Notes: generated by a model not told the origin, from the sequence alone. 64,000 nt of DNA from Rhizobium sp. ASV20 (GCF_016429015.1 NZ_JAELTU010000006.1:1-64000); one strand, 5' to 3'; shown: positions 9,904 through 19,535, counted from the first letter of the stretch. Made by a program: numbers and translations.

Positions 9904-12900
9904 TCAAGTCGGGTCAAACGTAAGGAATGGCAGAAGCTTCAGCGTTTTGATCAACAGGGCAGTCTTCTCGGTCTCTTCCGGCGAATAAGCAATGGCTTTC
10001 TTCTTGACAAAAGGGGAGCCTGCCAAGAGCAGTGCTAGCGGAGAATTATATGGCGCGTTATACCGTGGCTCGGATACCTTTGCCCGCTGGAGCTCAACGC
10101 TCTCCGAAACTAGGATCTCATATTTGAAGCCACTCTCACGAAATTTCTCGGTCATCTGAACTTCCTGATAGCTCACTACATCCATCAGGTGCTGATAATC
10201 CGGTACGGCTTCCCAAAAATCCCAAAATACGTCGGATACCGCGAGGTTATTTCTTACTACAAAGAAATAACTCTGTATGTGCTCTGGGATAAATCTTTTC
10301 GGAAGATTCATAGCTTCAGGACGAGGCGAGTCAGGAGATGCGGGAAACCCAGTGATTCCCCAAAAATCAGCATCTTCCGAGGCTTTCTGCATGGTAGCTT
10401 CCAGTGAATGAAGTGGCCCATAGCAGCTGTTGTTAGCAAAAATTATCTCATCGTAAGAGCTAACTTCGTCGCGGCCTATTAACTTAAGCGCATCACGCCA
10501 AGCCCCAAAGTCGTATCCGCGATTCCACCGCATGCACACGACATCAGAGTCAGAGTGGAGGTGGAGTTTCGATCTCATTGGCTTTTGAGAGTTACTGACG
10601 AGAACCACTTTCTGTGAAACTTCGCGTAACGACTGCAGATAGTAGGAATCGGCATCGGAAAGGCGATCGTCTGGATCGTAGTGAACGAAAATACTTAGGC
10701 GCCGTTTGACGGGAAGATCAGCTTTCGGCTGCTTGTCAATGGCAATCCTCGCAACATAGGAAGACGAACGATATCCTTTCGCTGCCGCAACGTAGCACCA
10801 CATGCGCTCAATGCAATGCGCTAGTGTGGCCTGCACTTGACCGGCTTCTTGTTCAAATTCGTCGGCGCTCCAACCAGAGTTCAAGATGGCTGACACGGCG
10901 GAGGGGCGAGCCCAGAAAAAGCTGCCTGCTGCGAAAGAGGGGTTCGTAGGCAATTCGATCGATGTCCCCATTTCATTCAGCAGTTGAGCGCATCGCTCCC
11001 TGCACTCCCCCCAGTTTATATGTGGAGAAATCAATGAATAGTTCTCAGGATAAAATACGCCAAGATTCTGATCCGAGGCGAAACGAGCGATTGTATTCGA
11101 AATCGATTGGGGAGACCCTAGAAGATGCTTGAGGAGATACCGTCTCCAATCGTCGCCCCAAGTGACGGTCGTCGAACGTTTTGTATGCAAATGAGCGAAT
11201 ACATCATAGGCGAGCAACTCACTTCCGATGCTAAGCAAAGGGGCGATGTCTCGACCAATATTCGGGAAAACTCTTAAATAATACGAGTTGATATTCGAGA
11301 GTTTAGACAGTTTTAATTTGGTACTTTCGAGCTTCGTTTCACTATCTGCCGTTACGAAAATATCAAACGGTTGGGGGATCATAGCCAGATGCGATACGAT
11401 TTCATCCACTAGTTCCTCGTAGTAGACATGGAAATGAACCGCAACTTTCAGAATAACAGTGGGCAATGCACTGTTTTCTGGAATTACCTCCGGTATGTTC
11501 GCAAACGGCAAATCGAATAAAGCTCGTGCTGTGGTGTTAATACTTGCATAGCCGAAGCGTTCGTCAGGCTCTAGGTAAGTGCCCTCAGCCCATTCATTCC
11601 ACGCATTTATGAAAACGTATCTGTCATCCTTAGGCAATCTCTCGCGTGTGTCGAAAATTACTTTTCGAAGCCAAGCATAATATTTTTTAAGCGAAAACCC
11701 ATGCCAAACGGACCAGCCCTCACCTCGCCGCGCCGAGTTGTCCCAGCCCAACATAACTGAGCGATAAAAAGGCTTTGCAATTGGCGGAGGACTAATTTCG
11801 CATTCCTCAATTATGCTGTTCGCCATTGCTTGGTAGTCGAAGAGGTGACCAGCCAGCTTCTGTCCCTTGTAGATATAGCTGCTCTCCATCAAATACGGGA
11901 AGGTATGGCGAGATGCAGGTATATGGTTTGGTGGAAACTCTACGATTCCATCAATCGAAGGCGGAAGGTTAAAGCCAGGATGATCAGATGGATCGGTTCG
12001 ATTCACCCAAATGATCAACTCCTTTCCGTGCGTTTCTCGCCAATACCGCTTCCAAATGTCAACACATTGCTCAAAATTCGGTAGAAGATGTGGCTTGTAG
12101 ACAAGTAGAATTGGGCAGCCATCGTGCTTTATATACCGATCATCGACGAGGTAACGAGAGATATCCCTGATAAAGTTCATCGGGTCGTCTTCAGAGCACT
12201 TTTGCTCGAGAAGCACGTCACGCTCTTGACCATCCCACGTGCGAGTCCAGTTTTCGTTTGCCCAGCACAGCATGAAATTGATATCGATTTGGGGGTTTTG
12301 AAGCAATAAATCGACGGGTTTCTCGAGAACTCGCTCGCCCGAAAACCAATAATGATAGAAACAGAAACCATGAATGCCATGGCGGCGAGCCATATCAGCC
12401 TGAGATGCTATTACGTTCGGGTCCGACAGATCGTAATACCCGATGTCCTCATGCGGAACTCGAGGTTGGTAGTGTCCTGGAAAGTGAGGAACGGATTTGC
12501 GGGTATTTACCCATTCCGTGAATCCCTTCCCCCAATATCGATTGTTGTGGGCACTTTCGTGGAACTGAGGCAAATAAAAAGCTATGGCCTTTATATCGGT
12601 ATGATAGCTTGAAAAATTGTCCTGAGGTTCGAAATGCGACTCGTATGAGGCTGCAAAGTCCCGCAGAGGCGTACGATATGGTCTTCCTTCCGAGGCTAGC
12701 GGTCCCGGCTTTCGTCCCAATTTCTTGCCGAACTGCCGATAGTGAGTATGTGCATCTATACCCGCCGTTCGGGTATCAACGTACTCATTGGCATACCAAA
12801 AGTGATTGAACGCCGGATGTCTGCCTTCGTATTTGCCGTATCTCACATAATGATCCAAGAGATCCATTCCATAATTTGGCACGTCTGGATATTCAGTAGT

Positions 12901-13515
12901 GTACCAACGCCGATCGAACCCAGGATGGCGTCCTTCACGTTTTCCAACGAGAAAGTAGTGTTGGTATGGATCGACGCCGGAACTTGCGACGTCTGGATAC
13001 TCTGCTAGATACCAAGTTCTTTGAAACGCCGGTTGCCGCCCCTCGTTTCTTCCATGATGCAGATAGTGCTGATATACGTCTACCCCGGCAGCCTCAATGT
13101 CCGGGTAGTTTTGTGCGTAGAACCGGCGATCAAATGCAGGATGCCGCCCCTCTTTGCGTCCGAAGTTTTTATAGTGCTCGCGGGGATCTATACCGGTCGT
13201 GCCTACATCGTCGTACTCGGCGAGATACCATACGGCATCAAATCGCGGATGCCGACCTTCGTGCCTACCATGATGAAGGTAGTGCTCCAATGGATCTATA
13301 CCTGCATCCGCTACGTCGGAGTATTCATCAATATAAAACCCGGGATCGAAACTCGGGTGCCGGCCTTCGCGACGCCCGTGACTAAAATAATGATTGATTG
13401 GTGAAACGCCAGCCATCGCCACATCCGGATATTCCAACCTGTACCAGTCGGCGTCCACAGTAGGTTTGGACCGGAGGTATCCGAAGACCCTGTGAAATTT
13501 GTTATTCTTGGTCAC
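9904..13515 (-). CDS. Large multidomain glycosyltransferase: seven 36-residue repeats, WbsX domain, RgpF domains
   Basis: 1203 residues. Residues 22 to about 270 hold seven copies of a repeat with the pattern W/F-Y-x3-Y-x-D-x4-G-x-D-x3-HY-x3-G-x2-EGR-x-P. From about residue 295 to 665 lies a WbsX-type domain: IKAIAFYLPQFHE, NRYWGKGFTEW, FCFYHYWFSG, MLCWANENWTRTWDG, FINAWNEWAEGTYLEPD. Such domains are found in O-antigen loci. The rest contains two rhamnan-synthesis F (RgpF) type segments, one from about 690 (VAVHFHVYYEELVDEIVSHL, FPNIGRDIAPLL, AHLHTKRS) and one from about 935 (LSIFVHYDPDDRLSD, WNRGYDFGAWRDAL, FANNSCYGPLHSLE). Rhamnose-linked RgpF domains fit the rfbBDAC genes upstream. No signal peptide is apparent. 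The repeats probably serve binding or assembly, which is inference. Confidence 0.82.
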   Translation of the reverse strand: MTKNNKFHRVFGYLRSKPTVDADWYRLEYPDVAMAGVSPINHYFSHGRREGRHPSFDPGFYIDEYSDVADAGIDPLEHYLHHGRHEGRHPRFDAVWYLAEYDDVGTTGIDPREHYKNFGRKEGRHPAFDRRFYAQNYPDIEAAGVDVYQHYLHHGRNEGRQPAFQRTWYLAEYPDVASSGVDPYQHYFLVGKREGRHPGFDRRWYTTEYPDVPNYGMDLLDHYVRYGKYEGRHPAFNHFWYANEYVDTRTAGIDAHTHYRQFGKKLGRKPGPLASEGRPYRTPLRDFAASYESHFEPQDNFSSYHTDIKAIAFYLPQFHESAHNNRYWGKGFTEWVNTRKSVPHFPGHYQPRVPHEDIGYYDLSDPNVIASQADMARRHGIHGFCFYHYWFSGERVLEKPVDLLLQNPQIDINFMLCWANENWTRTWDGQERDVLLEQKCSEDDPMNFIRDISRYLVDDRYIKHDGCPILLVYKPHLLPNFEQCVDIWKRYWRETHGKELIIWVNRTDPSDHPGFNLPPSIDGIVEFPPNHIPASRHTFPYLMESSYIYKGQKLAGHLFDYQAMANSIIEECEISPPPIAKPFYRSVMLGWDNSARRGEGWSVWHGFSLKKYYAWLRKVIFDTRERLPKDDRYVFINAWNEWAEGTYLEPDERFGYASINTTARALFDLPFANIPEVIPENSALPTVILKVAVHFHVYYEELVDEIVSHLAMIPQPFDIFVTADSETKLESTKLKLSKLSNINSYYLRVFPNIGRDIAPLLSIGSELLAYDVFAHLHTKRSTTVTWGDDWRRYLLKHLLGSPQSISNTIARFASDQNLGVFYPENYSLISPHINWGECRERCAQLLNEMGTSIELPTNPSFAAGSFFWARPSAVSAILNSGWSADEFEQEAGQVQATLAHCIERMWCYVAAAKGYRSSSYVARIAIDKQPKADLPVKRRLSIFVHYDPDDRLSDADSYYLQSLREVSQKVVLVSNSQKPMRSKLHLHSDSDVVCMRWNRGYDFGAWRDALKLIGRDEVSSYDEIIFANNSCYGPLHSLEATMQKASEDADFWGITGFPASPDSPRPEAMNLPKRFIPEHIQSYFFVVRNNLAVSDVFWDFWEAVPDYQHLMDVVSYQEVQMTEKFRESGFKYEILVSESVELQRAKVSEPRYNAPYNSPLALLLAGSPFVKKKAIAYSPEETEKTALLIKTLKLLPFLTFDPT
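12690..13455 (-). repeat. Seven tandem 108-bp coding repeats (36-residue protein repeat)
   Basis: Within the large glycosyltransferase gene, units start at the aromatic pairs WY, FY, WY, FY, WY, WY, WY and each ends near EGRHP or a variant (EGRQP; last copy LGRKP). The protein pattern is tight but the DNA copies have diverged, so the array is old rather than recently expanded. One further copy occurs in the methyltransferase at 5579-6514. Confidence 0.85.
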
Positions 13516-14382
13516 TTTAGACTCCTAACGTGCATCGACTTAGATGCAAGCCACAGCGAAATCACGCTAAGCTGCGGATGTGGCATCCTAATTGAGAAAT
13601 AAAAAAGCGGGGCTACATGGATTCATGTGCGTGCGTTTCGGAATATCAAGCCTTCTTTTTTGATGCCCTTTAGATCCGCTAAGTTTTTTATATGAGCCCG
13701 CTACTTAAATGCAGTCATTAAGGCAGATTTTTGCGGGACTCGCTCGAGGGTGTAAAATAGGCTCCATATGTGTCGCCAATCATTATGAGCGTTCATATAA
13801 CTGCACACCGTCTGATTGCAACAAACGTTTAGAAAGAAATCTTGAGGCGTCACTTTTGGCGACAAGGATGCAATGGAGAAGTGTCGGTGATATCAGCTTG
13901 TATCTGATTTAAAATGTTTCGGAAAAGAAAGAAAAGATACGAAGTACCGAAATTATTTTTTGAAGAATGGAGGAGATATTTATTTTAGTTGCGTATTTTT
14001 ACTTTAGTTCTGCGGCTTATTGAGCCTATCCGTATACGCGGATCAGCGATGATGGGATGGATATTTTACGTTATATATAAATATACTCGCTCCTGAAATA
14101 TGTGCGGTGAACGGAATTACATCTTGTTAATAAAGTGTTGATGTCAATTCGAGCTTTGTCTTTTGGGAGACTCGCAGCAACTCTTAGGGGTCACGAGCTC
14201 AAACAACAAGCCGTGTCGCTTGATCTCTGCGACCTGCTGCGGCTTTTAGCTTTGGGATCTTTGGAGGCAAAGTGGATCACATCCGCAGTCGAGTTGCGCA
14301 ACTTTTGCGAGAATTATTTGAGGCGACAGGTGAATCCGGTGAGAAACTTGTGGGATTGGTATAAGACAACACCCGTCTTTTG
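13516..14382. other. 867-base AT-rich stretch upstream of the large glycosyltransferase, no recognised gene
   Basis: Composition is clearly AT-rich, unlike the rest of the window. Two small plus-strand frames (13709-13912 and 14135-14386) give proteins I do not recognise, and neither has a convincing ribosome-binding site. The second runs into the left end of the IS66 element. The segment probably holds the promoter of the minus-strand glycosyltransferase gene and scar sequence next to the insertion. Confidence 0.5.
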
Positions 14383-14465
14383 GTAACCGGTGTTCCATTC
14401 CCACGTTGTCCTCGCCGCCCTGATCTGCGATCGTTTATCCATGGACGAGTAGCGAGAGTTTCTCC

Positions 14466-14852
14466 ATGGAGAGTACATTGGAGGTTCTCTCGACCACGAA
14501 GTCTGGACGTGAGGTTCATCGGCATTGGTCTGATGAGGTAAAAGCGCAGATCGTTTCCCAGAGTCTTGGGCCCGGAGTGATGGTGAATGAGGTTGCCGAG
14601 CGACATGGCTTGAAGCCGAACCACCTCTCCACCTGGCGAACGATAGCGCGGCAGGGCAAGCTGGTTCTGCCTGCACCTGAGGATGCGGTGGAGTTTGCAG
14701 CGGTAATCGTCGAACCACCTGTTTCCGAACCGACGATCAAGAAGGCCAGCCGTCCCGAGATCATTATCGGGCCCGTCACCATTCGTCTGGAAGAAGGAGC
14801 ATCTGTCGCCCGGATAGCCGCTGTAGCGCGTGCCTGCGCGGTTCCGGCATGA
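14466..14852 (+). CDS. tnpA: IS66 accessory protein TnpA
   Basis: 128 residues with the helix-turn-helix segment HWSDEVKAQIVSQSLGPGVM then VNEVAERHGLKPNHLSTWR near residues 18-56. This is the standard IS66 TnpA (IS3/IS911-like HTH). The C-terminal GPVTIRLEEGAS block is also usual. Its stop overlaps the tnpB start by four bases (ATGA), the normal IS66 arrangement. It is intact. Confidence 0.9.
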   Translation: MESTLEVLSTTKSGREVHRHWSDEVKAQIVSQSLGPGVMVNEVAERHGLKPNHLSTWRTIARQGKLVLPAPEDAVEFAAVIVEPPVSEPTIKKASRPEIIIGPVTIRLEEGASVARIAAVARACAVPA

Positions 14853-15202
14853 TCTTTCCGTCGAACCAGGTTCGGATTATGGTGGCCACCAAGCCCGTCG
14901 ACTTCCGCAAGGGTCACGACGGCCTAGCGGCTCTGGTCAAGAACGAACTCCACAAAGACCCTTTTACCGGGACGGTCTTCGTATTTTGGTCACGGAAAGC
15001 AGACCGGCTGAAGCTGATCTATTGGGATGGTAGCGGACTGGTGATGGCCTACAAGCGGTTGGAGGAACACACCTTCACCTGGCCGGGCGTCAGGGACGGC
15101 CTGATGACTTTGGGCCACGCACAGTTCGAGGCGTTGTTTGCAGGCCTCGACTGGCGTCGTGTCCGTTCCGTGGAGGCGAGACCGCCGGACGCCATCGAAT
15201 AG
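14849..15202 (+). CDS. tnpB: IS66 accessory protein TnpB (Orf2)
   Basis: 117 residues, the usual length. The family hallmark VRIMVATKPVDFRKGHDGLA is present (residues 7-26), then TGTVFVFWSRKADRLKLIYW and the LEEHTFTWP segment. It is translationally coupled to tnpA. The protein is required for IS66 transposition, though its biochemical role is not settled. It looks intact. Confidence 0.92.
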   Translation: MIFPSNQVRIMVATKPVDFRKGHDGLAALVKNELHKDPFTGTVFVFWSRKADRLKLIYWDGSGLVMAYKRLEEHTFTWPGVRDGLMTLGHAQFEALFAGLDWRRVRSVEARPPDAIE

Positions 15203-15273
15203 ATGCGGCACGATGACTCGGGCGGTAAATTCCGACGGCGAAGCGACGTTGGTTTTGATAGATTTTCATCACG

Positions 15274-16799
15274 TTGGACGCCGCCGATCTTCCAGACGAC
15301 ATTACTGCCCTGAAGGCGATGCTGATCGCGGCGCAAGCGCGTGAAGTCCGCAAGGGTGATCGGATCGAACGGCTGGAGAAACTCGTCGCCGCTTTCAAGC
15401 AGGCAGCCTTCGGTCGCAAGTCCGAGAAGGCCTATCCCGAGCAATTCGACCTCGCATTGGAGGACTTGGAAACCACCATTGCTGCCATCGATGCCGAAGA
15501 TGAAGCCGACAGCCCCTCTGGGAAGCCGCAGCCTAAACCCCGTGCCGTCAATCGCGGCTCTCTGCCCGCTCATCTTCCTCGTGTTGAGGAGATCATCGAA
15601 CCGAAGAGCCTGATCTGCGCCTGCGGCGGCGGCCTGCATTACATCGGCGATGACGTCTCCGAGCGGCTGGATGTCATTCCGGCGCAATTCCGCGTCATCG
15701 TCACCCATCGCCCTAAATATGCCTGCCGCGCCTGCACCGATGGCGTTGCCCAGGCCCCAGCACCGGCTCGATTGATTCACGCCGGGTTGCCCACTGAGGC
15801 CACCATCGCCCATGTGCTGGTGTCCAAATATGCCGACCATCCGCCGCTCTACCGACAAGCCCAAATCATGAGCCGCCAGGGCGTTGATCTCGACCGCTCC
15901 ACGCTCGCCGACTGGGTCGGCCGGGCGGCATTCGAACTTCGTCCGGTCTTCGACGCTCTGATCGCCAACCTGAAGCGGTCCACCAAACTGTTCATGGACG
16001 AGACTCGTGCGCCAGTCCTCGATCCTGGCTCCCGCAAAACCAAAACTGGATACTTCTGGGCGCTGGCCCGCGATGACCGACCGTGGGGAGGAGGTGCTTC
16101 ACCCGGCGTAGCCTTTACCTACGCTCCAGGCGTGGCGGGCAACATGCCGAACGGATATTGCGAGGGTTTACGGGCGTGCTTCAGGTCGACGGCCACGCTG
16201 GATATATTCGGCTGATCGCGCCGGATCGTGTCGGGTCCGACATCCGGCTGGCCTATTGCTGGGCGCATGCTCGGCGAAAGCTGGTCGAGATCACTCGCAC
16301 CGGCTCGACACCGATTGCAGAGGAAGGCGTGAAGCGGATCAGCGAACTCTATCGCATTGAAGCAGAGCTGCGCGGTCTTCCCGCCGACGCTCGCCTCGCT
16401 GGGCGGCAGGAAAGATCAGCGCCAATGATTGCGGACATGCGAACTTGGCTCACGCAGCATCGTTCCCGCGCCGCTGGCAAGTCGCCGCTCGGAGGAGCGC
16501 TCGCCCACATCGCCAAATACTGGGACGGCCTCTGTGTTTTCCTGACCGACGGTCGGATCGAGATCGACAACAACATCGTAGAGCGGACCATCAGGCCGAT
16601 TGCTTTGAACCGGAAGAACGCCCTGTTTGCCGGGCACGATGTAGGAGCGGAGAACTGGGCAACCATCGCCTCGCTCATCGAAACCTGCAAGCTTAATTCC
16701 ATCGATCCGCAGTTGTACCCGGCCAGGACGATTACCGCTATCGTCAACGGTCACAACCAGAGACAGATTGAGGGGCTTCTACCGTGGAATGCGGTGTGA
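15274..16799 (+). pseudogene. tnpC: IS66 transposase TnpC, broken by a frameshift
   Basis: From the TTG at 15274 the frame codes for the coiled N-terminus (EVRKGDRIERLEKLVAAFKQ), the zinc-finger-like CACGGGLHYIGDDVSERLDV region, and the DDE core start (FMDETRAPVLDPG). At about 16130 the reading frame slips by one base. The original frame runs out at 16215, while the correct continuation GGQHAERILRGFTGVLQVDG is found in a second frame up to 16799. Together the two pieces make a full-length transposase of about 508 residues. The C-terminal IEIDNNIVERTIRPIALNRK motif is conserved. One small indel has therefore inactivated the element unless frameshifting rescues it. Confidence 0.88.
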
Positions 16800-16824
16800 A
16801 CTAGCGCGAGCCGCGAATTTCGCA

Positions 16825-16847
16825 CCACCCATTGCTGCAATGGGTGG
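16825..16847. terminator. Stem-loop just after tnpC
   Basis: A perfect 10-bp stem, CCACCCATTG and CAATGGGTGG, with a 3-base loop lies 25 bases downstream of the tnpC stop. A short TTGTTGT tract follows. It is a plausible factor-independent terminator or mRNA end inside the IS66 element. Confidence 0.5.
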
Positions 16848-16867
16848 TTGTTGTCAGAATATGCTCC

Positions 16868-17202
16868 ATGAAAAACATTCTTATCGTAGACGGCGCTCGA
16901 AACGCCACCTTCAGCGTATTCCAGGCCACTGACGACGAATACTCATCATCTTTCCAAACGATTAAGACATGGAAATGATTGAAGATTTGATTCAACGACT
17001 TGGTGATGATGAGGCAGGCCGATTCTTAGCGCCGCTTTGGGACAGCCCTATTCTCAAACGAGAAGCAATGGGAATCCATGGAACGCTCTTCTTTGACAAC
17101 GAGCTTACTCGGCGAATAATTCCCGCACCGAAGCGTGAGATCGATTGGGATGACAGCTCAATCAACCAAGCTCAGAGAGACCTATTCTCGCGATATCGCT
17201 AA
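16868..17202 (+). pseudogene. Decayed IS66 passenger gene
   Basis: From ATG 16868 the frame reads MKNILIVDGARNATFSVFQA and then, after a slip near 16955, continues in another frame as PND-stop-D. From 16969 that frame reads MEMIEDLIQRLGDDEAGRFL and on to LFSRYR (stop before 17203). The in-frame TAA sits where CAA would give PNDQDMEMIED. The pieces therefore add up to one former protein of about 110 residues with one frameshift and one nonsense change. Similar small proteins accompany transposases in rhizobial IS66 elements; their function is unknown. Confidence 0.6.
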
Positions 17203-17245
17203 AGCTGGCGCAAGGTGGAAGCGGTGCACCGCTTACCGTAGCAGC

Positions 17246-18259
17246 CTAGCCGACTGCCAAGATCGCCTTGATAACGCCGGCCTCCGGTCTCAACCACTCC
17301 TTGAACACCTCTGATCCCTTGTCGAGTGAACTCCAGTGCGTATTCAAGGCCGCCGTTGGCACCCGACCATTCTCCATCTGCTTCACCACTTCGGCAAAGT
17401 CATCCGGCTGCGCATTGCGGCTGGCAAAGAGCGTGGCTTCGCGCTTGTGGAATTCTGGATCAGAAAACGTGATGTCGTCGCGCACGACGCTCACGAGCAC
17501 GTAGCGGCCGCCATGGGCGACGAAGCCGAAGCCGCGTTGCATGGCGTGAGCGTTGCCGGTCGCATCGATGACGACGTCGAAGAAGTCGCCATCGGTCAGA
17601 CGCTTTGCTTTGGCTTCCGCTTCGTCATTGGCGATCAGTATGCGGTTGGCGCCGAGTGAGGCGAGGGTAAATTCCAGGCGGTCTTCGCGCATGTCCATGA
17701 CGGTGACGTCTGCGCCGCGTGCCTTGGCGAAGATGATGGCCGACATACCGATCGGGCCAGAGCCGACGACGAGGACGCGATCCCGGGCGGTGATGCCGCC
17801 GCGCTTGACGCCATGGGCACCGATCGCCAGGAATTCGATCATCGCAGCTTCATCCAGTGAGGCCTTGCCGGCCGAGGCTACATTCTGCTCCGGCACGCAG
17901 ATGAACTCGGCCATCCCGCCATCACAATGCACGCCGAGAACGCGAAGGCTCTGGCAGGCATTGGTCACGCCGCGGCGGCAGGCCACGCATTTGCCGCAGG
18001 CAAGATAAGGGACAATGTAGACATTCTCGCCGTTTTTCAGGCGGCTGGAACCATTGGCATCCTCGACGGTCCCGGAGAGTTCGTGGCCCATCACGCGCGG
18101 ATATTCGAGGAAAGGGTGCTTGCCCTGGTAAATGTGGAAATCCGTGCCGCAAATGCCGACACGTCTGATGCGCACCAACACTTCCCCTGCGGCCGGCGTC
18201 GGAACGTCGCGCTCGATCAGGGAGAGCTTGCCGGGTTCGTTACAGATCAGGGTCTTCAT
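17246..18259 (-). CDS. Zinc-dependent alcohol dehydrogenase (sugar-acid/polyol dehydrogenase type)
   Basis: 337 residues of the medium-chain dehydrogenase family, close to the RspB / L-gulonate or L-galactonate 5-dehydrogenase branch. The catalytic zinc ligands are in GICGTDFHIYQGKHPF and MGHELSGTVED. The structural-zinc cysteines are in CGKCVACRRGVTNAC, and the NAD(P)-binding loop is VVGSGPIGMSAII. It lies downstream of a mannitol-dehydrogenase-family gene on the same strand with a 139-base gap. The pair may interconvert a keto-acid or ketose and its alcohol. The substrate is inferred, not seen. Confidence 0.82.
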   Translation of the reverse strand: MKTLICNEPGKLSLIERDVPTPAAGEVLVRIRRVGICGTDFHIYQGKHPFLEYPRVMGHELSGTVEDANGSSRLKNGENVYIVPYLACGKCVACRRGVTNACQSLRVLGVHCDGGMAEFICVPEQNVASAGKASLDEAAMIEFLAIGAHGVKRGGITARDRVLVVGSGPIGMSAIIFAKARGADVTVMDMREDRLEFTLASLGANRILIANDEAEAKAKRLTDGDFFDVVIDATGNAHAMQRGFGFVAHGGRYVLVSVVRDDITFSDPEFHKREATLFASRNAQPDDFAEVVKQMENGRVPTAALNTHWSSLDKGSEVFKEWLRPEAGVIKAILAVG

Positions 18260-18398
18260 GTCGATGTACTCTCAAGGGACAAAGGGTGGGTCGTTGATGT
18301 TTAAATAGAGGCTTTTCTAGGCTCCGCGAGGCGTTCTGTCGGGCTCTCTGTTGGCGGTCTCCCTGCCTTATGGAGTGTAGCGTATCGCGCCGAACCGA

Positions 18399-19535
18399 TC
18401 ATTGTGCAGTATCTTCCTGCGGATAGCGCGCGACGATTTCTCCCAGCATCGGTGCGTTCAGGTGACTGCCAGTGCCACCTGCCCAATCGAGGAAGGATCG
18501 GATGCGGCGATCGACCTTTTCTTGATGGTGCTGGCTGATATCGGCGATGCGATGATTGAGAAACGGATTGCGAAAGCGGTCGAGCGTTGTCGCCATGTAG
18601 GCCTGAGCCTCGCTGCCCATGCGCCTTGCGGCAAAGCCCGGCACCACTTCGGTTTGGTAGACTGTCTCCAGCCTCTGGCGGATCTCGTCGTCTGCCAGAA
18701 TGGCGCGCACAGTCTCATCGGCGTGCCGGTTCCCGCGCAGCCAGACTTCAGCAAGGAACGTGTGGCCGAGATTGAGAATGTGCAGCTTCAGGCGCTCGTA
18801 GGGCTCGAGATCGTCCGTCAGGATGATGCTTGGATGAGTGCATGGTGGGCGGACGCCCGGCGCGCGCTTGATCGCCCAGAGCGCATAGGGTTCGGCTACG
18901 GCACCGATCGGTTCGATCGGCTCGGAAACGATCCGGTCGACCAGCGTCTCGGCAAAGGCGACATGTTCGTCGAGCCAGGCAAGGAATTCGGTTGGAGTGG
19001 CGTTGCGCTTTGCACAGTCGATGACCGCCTGTTGGAGAACGCGTCCATTGGCCGTTATCAACTCGCAAGGGAGGATCACCAGCGGGCGGCCGGATCCCAG
19101 CCAGCGCCTGAACAGAAGCGCTGCAAGCTTGGCGGGAAAGGATCGTGGAACTTGGCCTTTCCCGCCAAATCGATCCTCCTCGGGCCAGCTCTGGTAGCCG
19201 GTGTCGCCCGTGTTGGAGATAACGAATTCGGCATCCTCGGCGAAGAGCGTTGCCAGCTCCTCCCAATCTTCGGCCGCGGAAAGACCGTTTTCGACGCTGG
19301 TAACCTGCACCCTATAGTCTATCGGCAGCCCGTCCGACATGCCTCGGACAACGACCGGATAGCCGTCTGGGTGATTGAAAGCCCTCACTCGCCCGCTTCG
19401 GCTTGTGGCGCCGGAAACCTGGACGACTGTGATCGGGCCGGCGTCCTGGCCGGATTGCCTCGCTTCATGCACAAACAATGCGGCATGCGCCTGCAGGAAG
19501 CGGCTGGTGCCGAACTGAACAATCCGCGGGCTCAC
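18399..19535 (-). CDS. Mannitol dehydrogenase family protein (uronate/polyol reductase type)
   Basis: The protein is about 378 residues if the GTG at 19535 is used. An ATG at 19607 would add 24 poorly conserved residues, whereas the GTG has GGGG about eight bases upstream and sits just before the first conserved strand, RIVQFGTSRFLQAHAALF. The two-domain long-chain polyol dehydrogenase fold is shown by that strand, by ISNTGDTGY, and by the catalytic-domain block KLHILNLGHTFLAEVW, whose Lys and Asn/His positions match the family. Relatives reduce fructuronate or tagaturonate, or oxidise mannitol and arabinitol. It is the first gene of a two-gene unit with the zinc dehydrogenase and is preceded by a large palindrome that probably controls it. 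Confidence 0.8.
   Translation of the reverse strand: MSPRIVQFGTSRFLQAHAALFVHEARQSGQDAGPITVVQVSGATSRSGRVRAFNHPDGYPVVVRGMSDGLPIDYRVQVTSVENGLSAAEDWEELATLFAEDAEFVISNTGDTGYQSWPEEDRFGGKGQVPRSFPAKLAALLFRRWLGSGRPLVILPCELITANGRVLQQAVIDCAKRNATPTEFLAWLDEHVAFAETLVDRIVSEPIEPIGAVAEPYALWAIKRAPGVRPPCTHPSIILTDDLEPYERLKLHILNLGHTFLAEVWLRGNRHADETVRAILADDEIRQRLETVYQTEVVPGFAARRMGSEAQAYMATTLDRFRNPFLNHRIADISQHHQEKVDRRIRSFLDWAGGTGSHLNAPMLGEIVARYPQEDTAQ

Larger units (their letters stand above)
14383..17236 (+). mobile_element. IS66-family insertion sequence, probably inactive
   Basis: The left end starts GTAACCGGTG at 14383. The right end, read inward from 17236 on the minus strand, starts GTAAGCGGTG. The two ends match at about 21 of 32 positions, the imperfect inverted repeats usual for IS66. 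Between them lie tnpA, tnpB, a frameshifted tnpC and a decayed passenger gene. The eight bases flanking each end (GTCTTTTG and CGTAGCAG) do not match, so the expected 8-bp target duplication is absent. It forms the border between the polysaccharide island and the catabolic genes. Confidence 0.85.

Noticed and set aside
12690..13455. CRISPR-like array
   Set aside because: The 108-bp periodicity is a coding repeat of a 36-residue protein unit with no spacer/repeat alternation.
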